The notes: generated by a model from the sequence alone, not told the origin. Positions 50,261 to 61,615 are shown, counted from the first letter of the stretch. The stretch is DNA of 64,000 nt from Rehmannia glutinosa (GCA_016081115.2 JABTTQ020001498.1:62001-126000); one strand, 5' to 3'. Made by a program: numbers and translations.

Positions 50261-51648
50261 GAGGAGGTCTCCTATTAGACGGTCTAACGGATCTAATCCG
50301 TTAGACGGATCCAAAACCCTAACCCGTCTTGCGCATACGGGTTAAACTAAAATAATTCATTCTACCGTAACATATCTACTCTCGATTTCCCTCTTTCTCT
50401 CTCTAAACTCTCTCTCCCTCTCTCACATTAGCTTGTAGAAGAAGAAGAATACATTAGAGAATAAAATAACCCCAACCACCCCACGTCGTTGCAGTATTGC
50501 GAGAATCGAGTCACACTATTTTGGAAATATGGTCAAAGGTGGGCACAATTGCAAAGTAATCCCATGGAAATATGGTCAAAGTAATCAAGATCATATCTTC
50601 ACAACTTACATGGAAATATGGTTGAAGGTAGACACTGTTGCAAAGTATCCCCATGTGTCAGGGGATTATGCTCATTAGTCAACAAATAAGTACATAATAA
50701 GCTCATTTACATGCATTTGCTTAGAAGAATTTTTATAAATGGGGCTCAGGAAAATTTCATTTAACAGGGGCTAAGGAAGATTTCATTTAACTTATTTTTC
50801 AAGAGACAAACTAATACTTTTTAAGGTAACAATTAATATTTTTCAGTGGAACTACTAATACATTTTATTGGAAAAACTAATACTATTCAGGAAAAAATTA
50901 CTAAAAACATTTCAGTGGGAAAAAATAATATTTTTCAGGGGAACTACTAATACATTTAAGAAGAACTGCTAATACTTTTTAGAAGGAGGACTAATACTTT
51001 TCAGAAGGACTGTTAATACATTTTGGGAGAAAAAATTAATTATATTCAAGGAAACTACTAATACATTTCAGAAGAACTGTTAATACTTTTTAGAAGGACG
51101 GCTAATACTTTTCAGAAGGACTGTTAATATATTTCGGGATAAAAATTTAATTATATTCAGGGAAACAACTAATACATTTTACAAGAACTGCTAATACTTT
51201 TTAGAAGGACGCCTAATACATTTCGGGAGTATATTCATAAGAAATACTGAAAAAATCTCCAGAGAACTATTAATACATTTCAGAAGAACTGTTAGTACTT
51301 TTTTAGAAGGACGACTAATACTTTTCAGAAGGACTTTTAATACATTTCGTGAGAAAAATTTAATTTATTTCAAGGAACTACTAATACTTTTCCGATGAAC
51401 TACTAATATTTTTTTGAGGGATTGCTAATACATTTTGGGAAAATATTCAGGAGAAATACTAAAAAACTCTTCAGGAAACTACTAATACATTTAAGAAGAA
51501 TTGCTAATACTTTTTAGAAGAACGACTAATACATTTCAGAAGGACTGATAATACATGTGCTCCCTGAAAACTAATAAAACACTACTGCTAATATTACGGA
51601 AATGCCACCAGATCCGCGGGTTAGATCTGTCTGATAGGAGTTTTTGTC
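50261..51648. mobile_element. MULE-like non-autonomous element, copy 2, in the MADS-box gene promoter region
   Basis: A perfect 9-bp duplication AAGAATTAA flanks it (50252-50260 and 51649-51657). Termini GAGGAGGTCTCCTATTAGAC and GTCTGATAGGAGTTTTTGTC are inverted at about 15 of 22 positions. The left subterminal TCTAACGGATCTAATCCGTTAGACGG (split by eye) relates it to the copy at 43801. 50790-51560 holds about thirty TAATAC(A/T)TTT words, many followed by CAGAAGGAC or AGAAGAACTG. 1388 bp, no ORF. Confidence 0.8.
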
Positions 51649-51657
51649 AAGAATTAA

Positions 51658-51929
51658 ATAAAATTGGAAAAGAGGGACCCACAAGGCAATGAGATTAATT
51701 TTGCTGTGCATTGGTGGTGACTGATAACAAGAAATGAGTCATTCTTGAATTTACTTTATCAACTTCTGAAACCCCTTTTCACCCATTTGGTAACCCTTTC
51801 CATTTTTGGTTACCGTTTCGTTTTTCAAAGCTGTTGCTGCTCAAAACCCCACTTTTTTCTCTTTCTATTAATCTCTTATTTCTCATCTTCAGAATCTTAT
51901 CACCATTTCACAAGATATCCCACCTATAG

Positions 51930-51998
<69 letters not shown>

Positions 51999-52057
51999 AT
52001 ACACATATTCAAGTTAAATTTTGAAACAGAGAACAGAAAATAGAGAAGCCAAAGATA
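51658..52057 (+). promoter_or_regulatory. Proximal promoter and 5' UTR of the AP3/DEF-like gene
   Basis: CCATTTTTGG at 51800-51809 is a consensus CArG box, the binding site of MADS-domain dimers. Arabidopsis AP3 and Antirrhinum DEF promoters carry CArG boxes used for autoregulation (family knowledge). A (GA)n tract at 51933-51994 follows, probably in the 5' UTR. No clear TATA box. Confidence 0.6.
51933..51994 (+). repeat. (GA)n tract of about 62 bp, probable 5' UTR
   Basis: Uninterrupted GA dinucleotides 64 bp before the ATG. Could bind BBR/BPC GAGA-factors; inference. Confidence 0.9.
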
Positions 52058-52792
52058 ATGGCTCGTGGGAAGATCCAGATCAAGAAAATAGAGAACCAAA
52101 CAAACAGGCAGGTGACTTATTCCAAGAGACGAAATGGGCTTTTCAAGAAAGCTCATGAGCTTACTGTTCTTTGTGATGCCAAAGTTTCTATTCTCATGAT
52201 CTCCACTACTCAGAAGCTTCATGAATATATCAGTCCCACCATCACGTAATTAATATTTCTCTTTTTTTTTTCTCTGTTTTGGAAAGAATAATGAGATTTA
52301 GTTTTCTTGGTAAATTAGTACATAATTAAATTATTTGTGTGTGTGTTTTGTAGGACAAAGCAGATGTTTGATCAATATCAGAAGGCTGTTGGAGTTGATC
52401 TTTGGAATTCCCACTATGAGGTTTTTTGGGTTTTCCAAATTAATCATGGGTTTTTTGTGCACATTTTTATTTTTAATTTTTTGAGGTGTTAATTTTAATT
52501 TTTATTTTTGTGCAGAAAATGCAAGAGCACTTGAAGAAGCAAAAGGAGATTAATAGGAATCTGAGGAGGGAAATTAGGTATGTAAATTACACTAATTTTA
52601 AAGTACATACATATTTTGAGAACTGTTTTACTTCTTCGATTTTTCTTTTTTCATTTTTTCTGTCTTTAATTAATTTTAATCTGATTTATTAGGCAAAGAA
52701 TAGGGGAGAGCTTGAACGATCTGGGCTATGACCATATGGTTAATCTTATCGAAGATATTGAAAACTCTCTGAGGTTGATTCGTGAGAAAAAG
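52058..52792 (+). CDS. APETALA3/DEFICIENS-type B-class MADS-box gene, exons 1-4 (3' part beyond insertion)
   Basis: Exons 52058-52245, 52354-52420, 52516-52577, 52693-52792, i.e. 188, 67, 62 and 100 bp, the sizes usual for AP3 genes, all with GT-AG introns and intact frame (139 codons). Exon 1 encodes the MADS domain (MARGKIQIKKIENQTNRQVT, SKRRNGLFKKAHEL), then LHEYISPTITTKQMFDQYQK and the K-domain start EKMQEHLKKQKEIN, QRIGESLNDLGYDHMVNLIE. The VDLWNSHYEKMQ region fits euAP3 rather than PISTILLATA. Family role: nuclear, pairs with a PI/GLO partner to specify petals and stamens. A Tat retroelement starts at 52978 in intron 4; exons 5-7 are not in the window. Confidence 0.93.
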
Positions 52793-52977
52793 GTTACAAT
52801 TTCTCTCTTTACCTTTTCTCTTTATTTGCAAAAAAGAAATTAGGATCTAGGGTTTTACATATTTTCTTTGCTGTTGTTTAGATCAACGAGATAAAAGATT
52901 GTAACTGGAAATTGAAATTAAGAAATTAAAGTTCAGAAAGAAAGTAGAGGATTAATTCCTGATAACACTTATGATAT
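52793..52977 (+). other. Start of AP3-like intron 4 up to the retroelement
   Basis: Donor GTTACAATTT. No convincing exon 5 found; the sequence after TTGTTTAG near 52880 does not encode the expected K-domain continuation. Confidence 0.6.
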
Positions 52978-53744
52978 TGATTACTCCCAAAATTCACCTC
53001 TTCCCGCCGATCACCTTTCCAGACGAAAACCACCACGAATCCTGCACAAAGGGGGGCCGGAGGGGGGCTCCGGCGTACCCTCTCCGATGCTTAAGTCAGT
53101 ATTGGGATAAGGAAGCAAAGAGTAGAGAGAGAAAAAAGCAATGTAACAGTAAAAATGGGATTAGGTTAGAATAAACCTGGGCTTGGGCCTTTTATACCTT
53201 AGCTCAAATTAGGGTTTCCATAAAATCCGGGATTCCGTTACGATTTGGTGTCAGAGTCATCATTAGATTAGGATCGGATCTCATTAAAAACCCTAATTTT
53301 ACGCCTGTAATACCAGACCTCCGATCTCTTAGAACACTTCGGCTCTTTGTGTTGATACAAACTTTTAAATCTTACAAGGCATCTCCAGTCTTATACATCT
53401 CATAGGCCGAACCGACCTATTCTTCTGAAGTCATGCTCAACTTTAAGGCGTCCACAACAGGTCGGCTCAACACACTGCTGACTATATAAAGTCGGCTCAT
53501 CACAACAATTTGAACTTGGGCCTTGACAGCCGGCCCAAGTAAATAAGCCTTTATGCCAATCTCTGCTATAAGCCTCCACAGATCGGCCCATTATTTAACA
53601 CAACAAACCATCCTAAGGCTATGGGCCTCATCATTTCGGTCCAATGCTAGGTATCACCAGATCGGTCCAATGTCTTGGGCCTATCAGGTCGGTCCAATGT
53701 CTTGGGCCTATCAGGTCGGCCCGGACCATCGTCTGCCCTTATCA
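52978..53744 (-). repeat. 3' LTR of the Tat-type element
   Basis: 767 bp, ends TGAT/ATCA. Contains CCTTTTATA at 53188-53196, a TATA box for minus-strand transcription. Starts the same as 63371; differences are mostly short indels. Confidence 0.9.
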
Positions 53745-53758
53745 ATTCCTCCCCCCAA
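53745..53758 (-). other. Polypurine tract of the Tat-type element
   Basis: On minus TTGGGGGGAGGAAT directly abuts the 3' LTR. Confidence 0.8.
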
Positions 53759-53992
53759 CTATGGATTGATTTGCACCTCAACCATAGTTGCTTATAGGCC
53801 GAACTGACCTAACATTTAGGGTTTGTGCCTTTCACTTTCCCGCCGACTCTTGGCTTTTCAAATTCCTGCCGCCCTTTGGCCTTTCGAGTACCGACACGCG
53901 GATTTGATTGATTAGACATCATTTCGGCTTCCGACGCCTCGACCGTCAATCATCTCCTCGAAAATCGAGGCACCCTTTGTCTTCTTTCCCCT

Positions 53993-54000
53993 TATAAAAG
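53993..54000 (+). promoter_or_regulatory. TATA box candidate for the antisense ORF
   Basis: TATAAAAG followed by a pyrimidine-rich leader of about 200 bp and an ATG at 54203. Confidence 0.5.
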
Positions 54001-54202
54001 CCACACTCTTCCTCCATTTCTCACTTTTCTTTCTTCCAGTTTTCGAAATCTTTCCCCAGCAAATATTCATCTTCTCCGCAGTATTCTCCCGATTCCGGTA
54101 GCTTCCCAAAGTTTCACGGTCCGGACCATCTTCTTCTCCCTCAACCTCCTATTTCTAATCGTAGTAAACCTTTCTTCTCCAACTTTTCTTTTTCCTTTAA
54201 AT

Positions 54203-56337
54203 ATGGCATCCTCTTCCTCACACTCAACACCGTCGGACGCGGTTGTCGCCGACTTAGAACGGTGGGCGATGATTACGGGCTCTGTTCCTCCCCCTTTCCC
54301 TCACCGGTGTCCCCCATCGGACCCGACGCGATCAATTTAGCTCCGATTCGGTCGTGATTCGACTCGATAGAGATCCGAGCTCCGTGCTCGGGTCCCTTAC
54401 CTATATATCCTCATGATTTTAAGGGGACCACCTTATCGCCCCTAATCTTCAAACCCTTAAAAGAACCGCCCAAAGTCCTCTTTCAAACTCTATCTTCCCA
54501 GAGCCGGCCGACCGACCTAACCGACCTCCACCCAATGCTCTATCCTTCTCTCCGTAGGTCGGATAGAGAGGCGGCCTCCGATTTCCCATCCATCCCTTCA
54601 TGGGGTATCCGAGTTCTCCCGGTGCCTTTTAAATCGCCTAGCCCCGAACTCATTCCGTATTCTAGCCGGCTTCATTATTTTGACCAAGTATTTAGACATA
54701 GAGCCTACTCTAGATCTGTTTTTCTTTGCCCTATTCCAAATAAAGAACTCAAACACCAAGGGTCTTTTCTACATCACCTCCCGAGGTGATGCTCGCTTTT
54801 TTAAGCAAGTATCCTTCCTCCAACAAATTTCGGAAGGACAAATATTTTTTCATTTCTCCCCCGAGCTTGGGGTTCCCTATTGCTTGGACTTGGACCCTTC
54901 CACTTCAACGCAAACACAACCCAGAGATCGGCCTCCCGACCTCCAGGCTCAAATAAATAAACTCACTTTAGTCAAGTATGACCTCTCTCGCCTATAACCC
55001 CTCCATCTTCTCAGACTACTTTTGGTGAGCCCCATCGTGGCTCCTCTGCCTTGCGACATTGGTAATTGATTTTTTTTTGCAATTGATTTATTTTATTCTT
55101 ACTCATTGGCTAATCCTTTCTCTTTGTGCAGATATGTTCATGGCACGATGGTCGCCGTTTGGATGATGATGAGGAGCAAGTCGCTTGCTCCTGGCTCACA
55201 ACCTCCTTCATCCGTCTTTGCCGCTCCACGCCCGGGAGGTCGCCCTCCTCCACTTCGGCGACGACACGATTCTTGCCGGTGATGGCCGATCTTGCATCGC
55301 CGGGAGCTCAACCTTCTATCCGACCTCCCCCTTCCAAGAGGCCAGCTGTCGGCACCAGCACAGGAGGTGCCAAGAGGGCGAAGAACACTCCACCTCCCGC
55401 CGCTCTCTCCCTCTCTCGCACTCCAATTCATACACCCAATCGACCTTCTTCACAGCAATTCCATCCTCGAAGAACACCGATGGAACTTTTGCCGTTCAAT
55501 ATGTTCAGGGCAATCGCCGAACCCGACCGAATCGCCATGGAGAAACTCGGCGATCTTTGAGTGGTGACTTCATTCTCGCCTAAACCACTCAAAGGTCAAG
55601 ACACGGTGGCCGCACCGATCTCCCGAGCTCGGGTTGGCTTTCTTGATCCCTCCAATATTGCCGAGCTCAACAATTCCAAGAAGGAGGTCATCCGTCTGAA
55701 AGCTCGGGAGACTAAGCTCCTAGAGGAGAATCGCCGGTACAAGGAAGGGGAAGAGGTCAACAAGGCTACGGTGGCTTCTCTAGAGGCCAAAATAAAGGCT
55801 CTGGAGACTGATAATGCCGACCTCAAGACTGAGCTGAGCGATCTCCAGATCCGATGCACCGTCAACGTCGACCAAGCCCGAGCTGAGGGCGTGGAAGCTG
55901 GTCGGCAAAGTTTCCTTACCTCCCCCGAGGGCTCTTCCATAGTTCAGGCCATTCGGGAGAGGGTGAAGCAAGCCTTTCTAAGCTCCAAGGAATTTATCAG
56001 AGTTCTCTCTGTATCTGCCATGGAGTACTATGGTTTTGCTTTTGACCAGGCCGAGCTTCAACTCAGGGAACGCGGTATCACTACCGAGCCCTTCGATCGC
56101 CGAGGTCCCCGAAGGATTCTGCCCGACCCAAAAGGCTTCGTGTTTTCTGACGAGGCGGAGCGTCTCAACCTCGCTCCTGTGGAGGAGTTCATAGAGTCCT
56201 TATCTGCTCCTTTTATCCTCCACCCTGCCTCCAGCTCGGCCGGTCCTTCACAAGCTCCTGGAGCTCAGTCATCCTCTCGCTTCTGCGCAGTCAAGTTCGA
56301 GATATCCCGGATGACGATCCTGAACTCGCTCTCATAG
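54203..56337 (+). pseudogene. Antisense accessory ORF of the Tat-type element, with coiled coil
   Basis: Plus strand, opposite to gag-pol. It starts ASSSSHSTPSDAVVADLERW at 54203. The middle (54500-55000) reads LDLFFFALFQIKNSNTKGLF and FYITSRGDARFFKQVSFLQQ, as in the putative gypsy-type transposon domain. A candidate intron is 55062-55131 (GTAATT...TTTGTGCAG). The C-terminal part (55561-56337) is an open frame with SKKEVIRLKARETKLLEENR and LEAKIKALETDNADLKTELS, a clear coiled coil, ending TAG. AATAAA at 56450-56455. Stops and frame changes in the first half make it a probable pseudogene. Function of such ORFs is unknown. Confidence 0.65.
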
Positions 56338-56449
56338 CGATGTGACCATCTCCATGGATGACCGAATACCGAGAATGTTCCCCTACTACTTAGAAATTGA
56401 TTCGCTCTTGTAATTTTCTATCGTGTACTTGTATTTATCTTGAATGATC

Positions 56450-56455
56450 AATAAA
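56450..56455 (+). terminator. AATAAA poly(A) signal candidate for the antisense ORF
   Basis: 113 bp after the stop, same strand. Confidence 0.5.
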
Positions 56456-56549
56456 GTTTCTTCGCACTTTTATTCCTCGATCTCTTGTCTATTATTCCTG
56501 TAATTAATTTTTTTTTTTTTTCAAAAAAGATTAACATATCGTGTTCCTC

Positions 56550-57875
56550 GTGGCCTCAAGTATTTGGAGATTAGCTCGAGCTGAGCTCCAAATACTTATC
56601 GGTCTTCAAAGGAAGCTGGCTCGAGCCGAGCTCCTAGCATGGCCTCGTGGCCCCAAGTATTTGGAGACTAACTCGAGCTGAGCTCCAAACACTTGTCAGT
56701 CTTCAAAGGAAGCTCGGCTCGAGCCGAGCTCTTAGCATGGCCTCGTGGCCTCAAGTATTTGGAGACTAGCTCGAGCTGAGCTCCAAATACTTGTCAGTCT
56801 TCAAAGGAAGCTGGCTCGAGCCGAGCTCCTAGCATGGCCTCGTGGCCTCAAGTATTTGGAGACTAGCTCGAGCTGAGCTCCAAATACTTGTCAGTCTTCA
56901 AAGGAAGCTGGCTCGAGCCGAGCTCCTAGCATGGCCTCGTGGCCCCAAGTATTTGGAGACAAGCTCGAGCTGAGCTCCAAACACTTGTCAGTCTTCAAAG
57001 GAAGCTGGCTCGAGCCGAGCTCCTAGCATGGCCTCGTGGCCCCAAGTATTTGGAGACAAGCTCGAGCCGAGCCCAAATACTTGTCGATCTTCAAAGGAAG
57101 CTCGGCTCGAGCCGAGCTCCTAGCATGGCCTCGTGGCCTCAAGTATTTGGAGACTAGCTCGAGCTGAGCTCCAAATACTTGTCAGTCTTCAAAGGAAGCT
57201 AGCTCGAGCCGAGCTCCTCAAGCATGGCCTCGTGGCCCCAAGTATTTGGAGACTAGCTCGAGCTGAGCTCCAAATACTTGTCAGTCTTCAAAGGAAGTTG
57301 GCTCGAGCCGAGCTCCTAAAGCATGGCCTCGTGGCCCCAAGTATTTGGAGACAAGCTCGAGCCGAGCTCCAAACACTTGTCGTCTTCAAAGGAAGGTGGC
57401 TCGAGCCGAGCTCCTAGCATGGCCTCGTGGCCCCAAGTATTTGGAGACAAGCTCGAGCTGAGCTCCAAATACTTGTCAGTCTTCAAAGGAAGCTGGCTCG
57501 AGCCGAGCTCTAGCATGGCCTCGTGGCCTCAAGTATTTGGAGATTAGCTCGAGCTGAGCTCCAAATACTTATCAGTCTTCAAAGGAAGCTAGCTCGAGCC
57601 GAGCTCCTAGCATGGCCTCGTGGCCCCAAGTATTTGGAGACTAGCTCGAGCTGAGCTCCAAATACTTGTCAGTCTTCAAAGGAAGTTGGCTCGAGCCGAG
57701 CTCTCAAGCATGGCCTCGTGGCCCCAAGTACTTGAGACAAGCTCGAGCCGAGCTCCAAATACTTGTCGTCTTCAAAAAGGAAGCTCGGCTCGAGCCGAGC
57801 TCCTAAAGATGGCCTCGTGGCCCCAAGTATTTGGAGACTAGCTCGAGCCGAGCTCCAAATACTTGTCATTTTTAA
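56550..57875. repeat. Tandem array of about 14 units of about 97 bp, each with a perfect hairpin
   Basis: Every unit reads GCATGGCCTCGTGGCC, then CAAGTATTTGGAG, then a CTCGAGCTGAG-type centre, then CTCCAAATACTTG, then TCAGTCTTCAAAGGAAGCTG, then GCTCGAGCCGAGCTC. The two 13-base arms are exact complements. Variation is a few substitutions and 1-3 base indels. It lies between the antisense ORF and integrase. Tandem arrays in this place are known in Tat/Ogre elements and can seed satellites. Confidence 0.95.
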
Positions 57876-57978
57876 TCGTTTCCACTTTCCGAACTCATAA
57901 TGTAGGGGCGTATCATTTCATTCAAAACGAGTAGATTGATTACATCAAATATTTCTCTATTCTAGAAATGATATTTCT

Positions 57979-59130
57979 TCAAATTGCAAATGTTCCAAGC
58001 CCTCGGGAGCTTTCGTCCTCCGATCTCTTCAAGCTCATACGCACCTCCCGCAACAACACCTTCACTACCCCGAAGTGGCCCTTCCCGGTCGCATCCAATT
58101 TCCCTTTGTTTTTGCTAGCATCCGACCTTCTTAAAACCAAATCGCCGATCCGAAAGGCCCTTTTCTTTACTTTCTTGTCATAAGTCGCTTTGATCCTTCC
58201 TCGTGTCTTTTCCATCCGCAAAAATGCCATCTCCTTTTCTCATTTATCATATCCAATGCCTCTCGGGTCAACGACTCATTAATATTTTCATCAAAATTCG
58301 GACTCGATGTGTTTCCATCCCGATCTCCGCCGGTATGATGATCGCATCCATGCCATACACCAAATCGAACGGAGTCTCACCGGTGGCCTCCTTCGGATTA
58401 GTTCGATAAGCCCACAACACCGAACCGAGCTCTCGGACCCATGCTCCTCCCGCTTTTCAAGCCGAAGCTTTCAACCCTCGGACAAGAATCCCGTTAGTTA
58501 CCTCCACTTGTCCATTAGTGCGGGTGCGCCATCAAGTGAAGTTTTGCTTGATCTTCATTTCCTCACACCAAGCTCGGATTTACCCCTTAATTCGTGCGTC
58601 CCATTATCTCGATATCAAGGCCCGAGGCACTCCATACCGACACACTATGTTTTGCCAAATAAATTTCATCATTGCATCCTCATTTATCTTAGCAAGAGGT
58701 TCGCCTCCACCCACTTGCTAAAATAGTCGATTGCCACAATCAAGAATTTCTCCGACTGAAGCGGGAGGAAAGGGACCCACGATGTCAATTCCCCATTTTG
58801 CAAATGGACATGCCGAGCTCATCATCATGAGTTCCTCTCGCCGATGTACCAAATGTGCATGGATCGACATTTTTCGCATGCTCTCACCAACTTTTCTCGC
58901 TTCCTCTCTCGAGGTAAGGCCAAAAATACCGGCCCTAAGGACTTTTTTCATCAAAACTCTTGCTCTCATGTGGTTCCCACAACAACCTTCATGTATCTCT
59001 CTCGAGCACATATGTACCCTCTTCTCCACTCAAACACCTCAAGAAAGGCATAGAGAAGCCTCTCTTATATAACATATCTCCGATAATGCAAAAACGTGTC
59101 GCCCGAATTTTCGAGCCGCTTCACGCCTAC
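57979..59130 (-). pseudogene. Tat-type integrase, decayed
   Basis: 58718-59029 reads a zinc-region remnant EIHEGCCGNHMRARVLMKKV, then the start of the core, KWGIDIVGPFPPASVGE with the first catalytic Asp. 57979-58230 reads the C-terminal part RIKATYDKKVKKRAFRIGDL then VLRRSDASKNKGKL. The core between is split by many small frameshifts. Confidence 0.75.
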
Positions 59131-59251
59131 CGTTGGTAAGATCCCTCTTTTAAGTAAGCTATGATAGCCGACCTCCAATCCTCCTTCTCCTCAATCTCTC
59201 CGACTTCCAACCCGGTGCCGTTTCTTTTGCTACCAAAAAAGTGTGATCTGT

Positions 59252-60200
59252 TTAGCTTGATTCTCCAATGCCGAATCGGCCAACTTTTGCGTAAAAATCC
59301 GCTCGACCATTTTCTTCCGCGGGACTCCGACATATCTTGATTTCTTTCACCCTTCTTTCTAAAGCTCGATATGCCTCAACATACCTCTTCATCCTTTCTT
59401 CCCTTACCTCGAACTCTCCCATAATTTGTTTATGGACGAGCCGAGAGTCCATGTAAACTACCATCCTAATGACCCCCATCTCAATGGCCATTTGCATTCC
59501 TCTCGATGAATGCTTCATACTCGCCTCATTGTTAGATAGCTTGAACTCCAACCTCACAAAGAAAGTCATTTTCGATCCCTTGCGGGCTGATCAAAACAAT
59601 ACAGACACCACATCCCGAACTCCCTACCGAACCATCCACATAAATCACCCAAGCTCCTTCATCGCTATCATCTCTAGTTGATTCTTGAATAAAATCCGCC
59701 AAAGCCACGAGCTTTAATGGCCGATCTGTTCTCGAATCCAATATCATACTCACTCGTTTCGATAGCCCACTTCACTAACCTCCCCGCTACCTCGGGTTTA
59801 CTCATCACATTTCTCAACGGAAGATTAGTTCGAACGATTACCTTATGCGAAAGGAAATACGGCCGAAGTCTCTCGCATGATCACCACAAGGCCAAACCCG
59901 CCTTCTCTATCTCAAAGATATCGCAGCTCGGCGTTCTCAAAACTTTACCGACATAGTACACCGGCCTCGAACCGATCTCTCCTCCCCGATCAAGACCGTG
60001 CTAACCCTTGCTCCCCTACCGAAAGATAGAGGTATAGGGGCTCCCTGTGCAACGGCTTAGTTAGCAATGATAGATCGCCAAGTAATTTTTCAAGTCCTCG
60101 AAAGCCTTTTGGCACTCTTCATCCCAAACAAACTTTTTGGCTTTCCTCAAGACCTTAAAAAGGGCAAACTTCTCTCGCAAGGCGCGAAATAAAGCGATTC
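59252..60200 (-). pseudogene. Tat-type RNase H domains, including an extra plant/archaeal-type RNase H, decayed
   Basis: 59532-59753 reads WVIYVDGSVGSSGCGVCIVL (first catalytic Asp). 59252-59569 reads LSNNEASMKHSSRGMQMAIE with the Glu and VVYMDSRLVHKQIMGEFEVR with the next Asp. This domain type, placed after the normal RNase H, is a known marker of the Tat lineage. A shift of frame separates the two pieces. Confidence 0.72.
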
Positions 60201-60239
60201 AATCCGCTTAGCCGACTGTTAAACATTGCACATCTTTGG

Positions 60240-61200
60240 CATCCCGAGGTGGTGCCATCTCTCTAATAGCCCCGACCTTTTCCGGGTTGGCCTCTATTCC
60301 TTTCTCAACGTAACCATGTACCCCGAAACTTTCCCGACCGACCCCAAAGGCACACTTCTTGGGGTTCACTTCATCCTATACTTCCTCGGGGTGTCAAACG
60401 TTTCGGCCAGGTCATGCACATGATCTGACTTTTATACTTTTGACCAACATATCGTCTACATACACCTCCATGTTCCGCCGATTTGCTCCCCAAACATCTT
60501 ATCCACCAACCCTCGATATGTGGCTCCCGCATTCTTTAATCCGAATGGCATTACTACATAGCGAGAATGTACCAAAAGAGGTGGTGAAGCACACCCTCTT
60601 TTGGTCTTCTTCTCGCTAGCTTTGATCCGATGATATCCCCTGTGATGCATCCATCATACTAAGCGTTCACATCCCGACGTCGAATCCACCAACGGTGATC
60701 AATTCGGGGCAATGGGTAATAATCTTTTAGGGCAAGCACGATTCAAATCCCTAAAGTCCACACACATGCGCCAATCGCCCTCATTTTGGAACCAATCGCA
60801 TTAGATAGCCACTGAAACCGGATTTCTTTAATGTGCCCCGCTTTCAACAACTTTTGCACCTCCGCCCTAATTATAGCATCCTTCTTAGTACCGAAGTTCC
60901 TCTTCTTCTTTTTACCGGCTTATATGAAGGATTAACATTAAGCTGTGTGTTCGGCGATGCTTGGATCTATCCCCACCAGGTCTTCATTTTGTCCAAGCAA
61001 ATACATCCACATTACTCCTTAAAAACTCCACCAGCTCATCCCTCAATGCGTCCGACAACTCCTTCCCTACCTTAGTGACCTTATCGGGGTCACCTGGTAC
61101 TAGCTCGACCATCATCATTTCATCATTGGGCTGGACATGCTCCACCCGATTCGTCAACCTAACCAACTTGTCTTTGTTTCTATCATCATCAAAAGCACTC
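60240..61200 (-). pseudogene. Tat-type reverse transcriptase, decayed
   Basis: 60984-61166 reads the lead-in ELVEFLRSNVDVFAWTK. 60456-60650 reads HHRGYHRIKAS then VMPFGLKNAGATYRGLVDKM. The catalytic YVDD region follows in another frame near 60440. Frames change several times by 1-2 base losses. Confidence 0.78.
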
Positions 61201-61402
61201 CCCTTTCTCGCTTCTTCGAATACTTTCTACGTACAATTTTCGGCCATATATCGATCACCATCGACTTCCCTACTTTCTCTCCCATAGGAAATTTCATTTT
61301 GAGATGGTATACCGACACCATTGCTTGGAAGGCATTTAGTGCGGTCTACCCAACATGACGTTATAAGAGGACGGTGCCTCGACTATCAAAAATCGAATCA
61401 TT

Positions 61403-61615
61403 CTAGTTTTGCGACAGGCTCCTTACCCAAAGAGACAGCAAAGTAATCATACCTATTGGTTGGATCATTCCTCCAGCAAATCCGACCAACGCCGTGTCCA
61501 CTGTCTCCAAGCCGACTTGGAGGTCCATCTTCTTATAGCAATCATAGAATAGAATATCCGCTGAGCTCCCAGTATCGACAAATACCCGCTGCACATCATA
61601 ATTAGAGATCGTCAT
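61403..61615 (-). pseudogene. Tat-type aspartic protease
   Basis: Reads VQRVFVDTGSSADILFYDCY with the catalytic DTG, then VGFAGGMIQPIGMI. Short open piece between decayed gag and RT. Confidence 0.8.

Noticed and set aside
52875..52930. Possible AP3 exon 5 after TTGTTTAG
   Set aside because: The translation does not continue the K domain and soon stops; the usual 42-bp exon is not matched.
56939..57841. Several plus-strand frames reading repetitive Ser/Leu/Arg peptides
   Set aside because: They are translations of the 97-bp tandem array, with no conserved protein character.
56550..57875. CRISPR-like array of regular repeats
   Set aside because: Units are contiguous with no unique spacers, and the locus is a plant retroelement.
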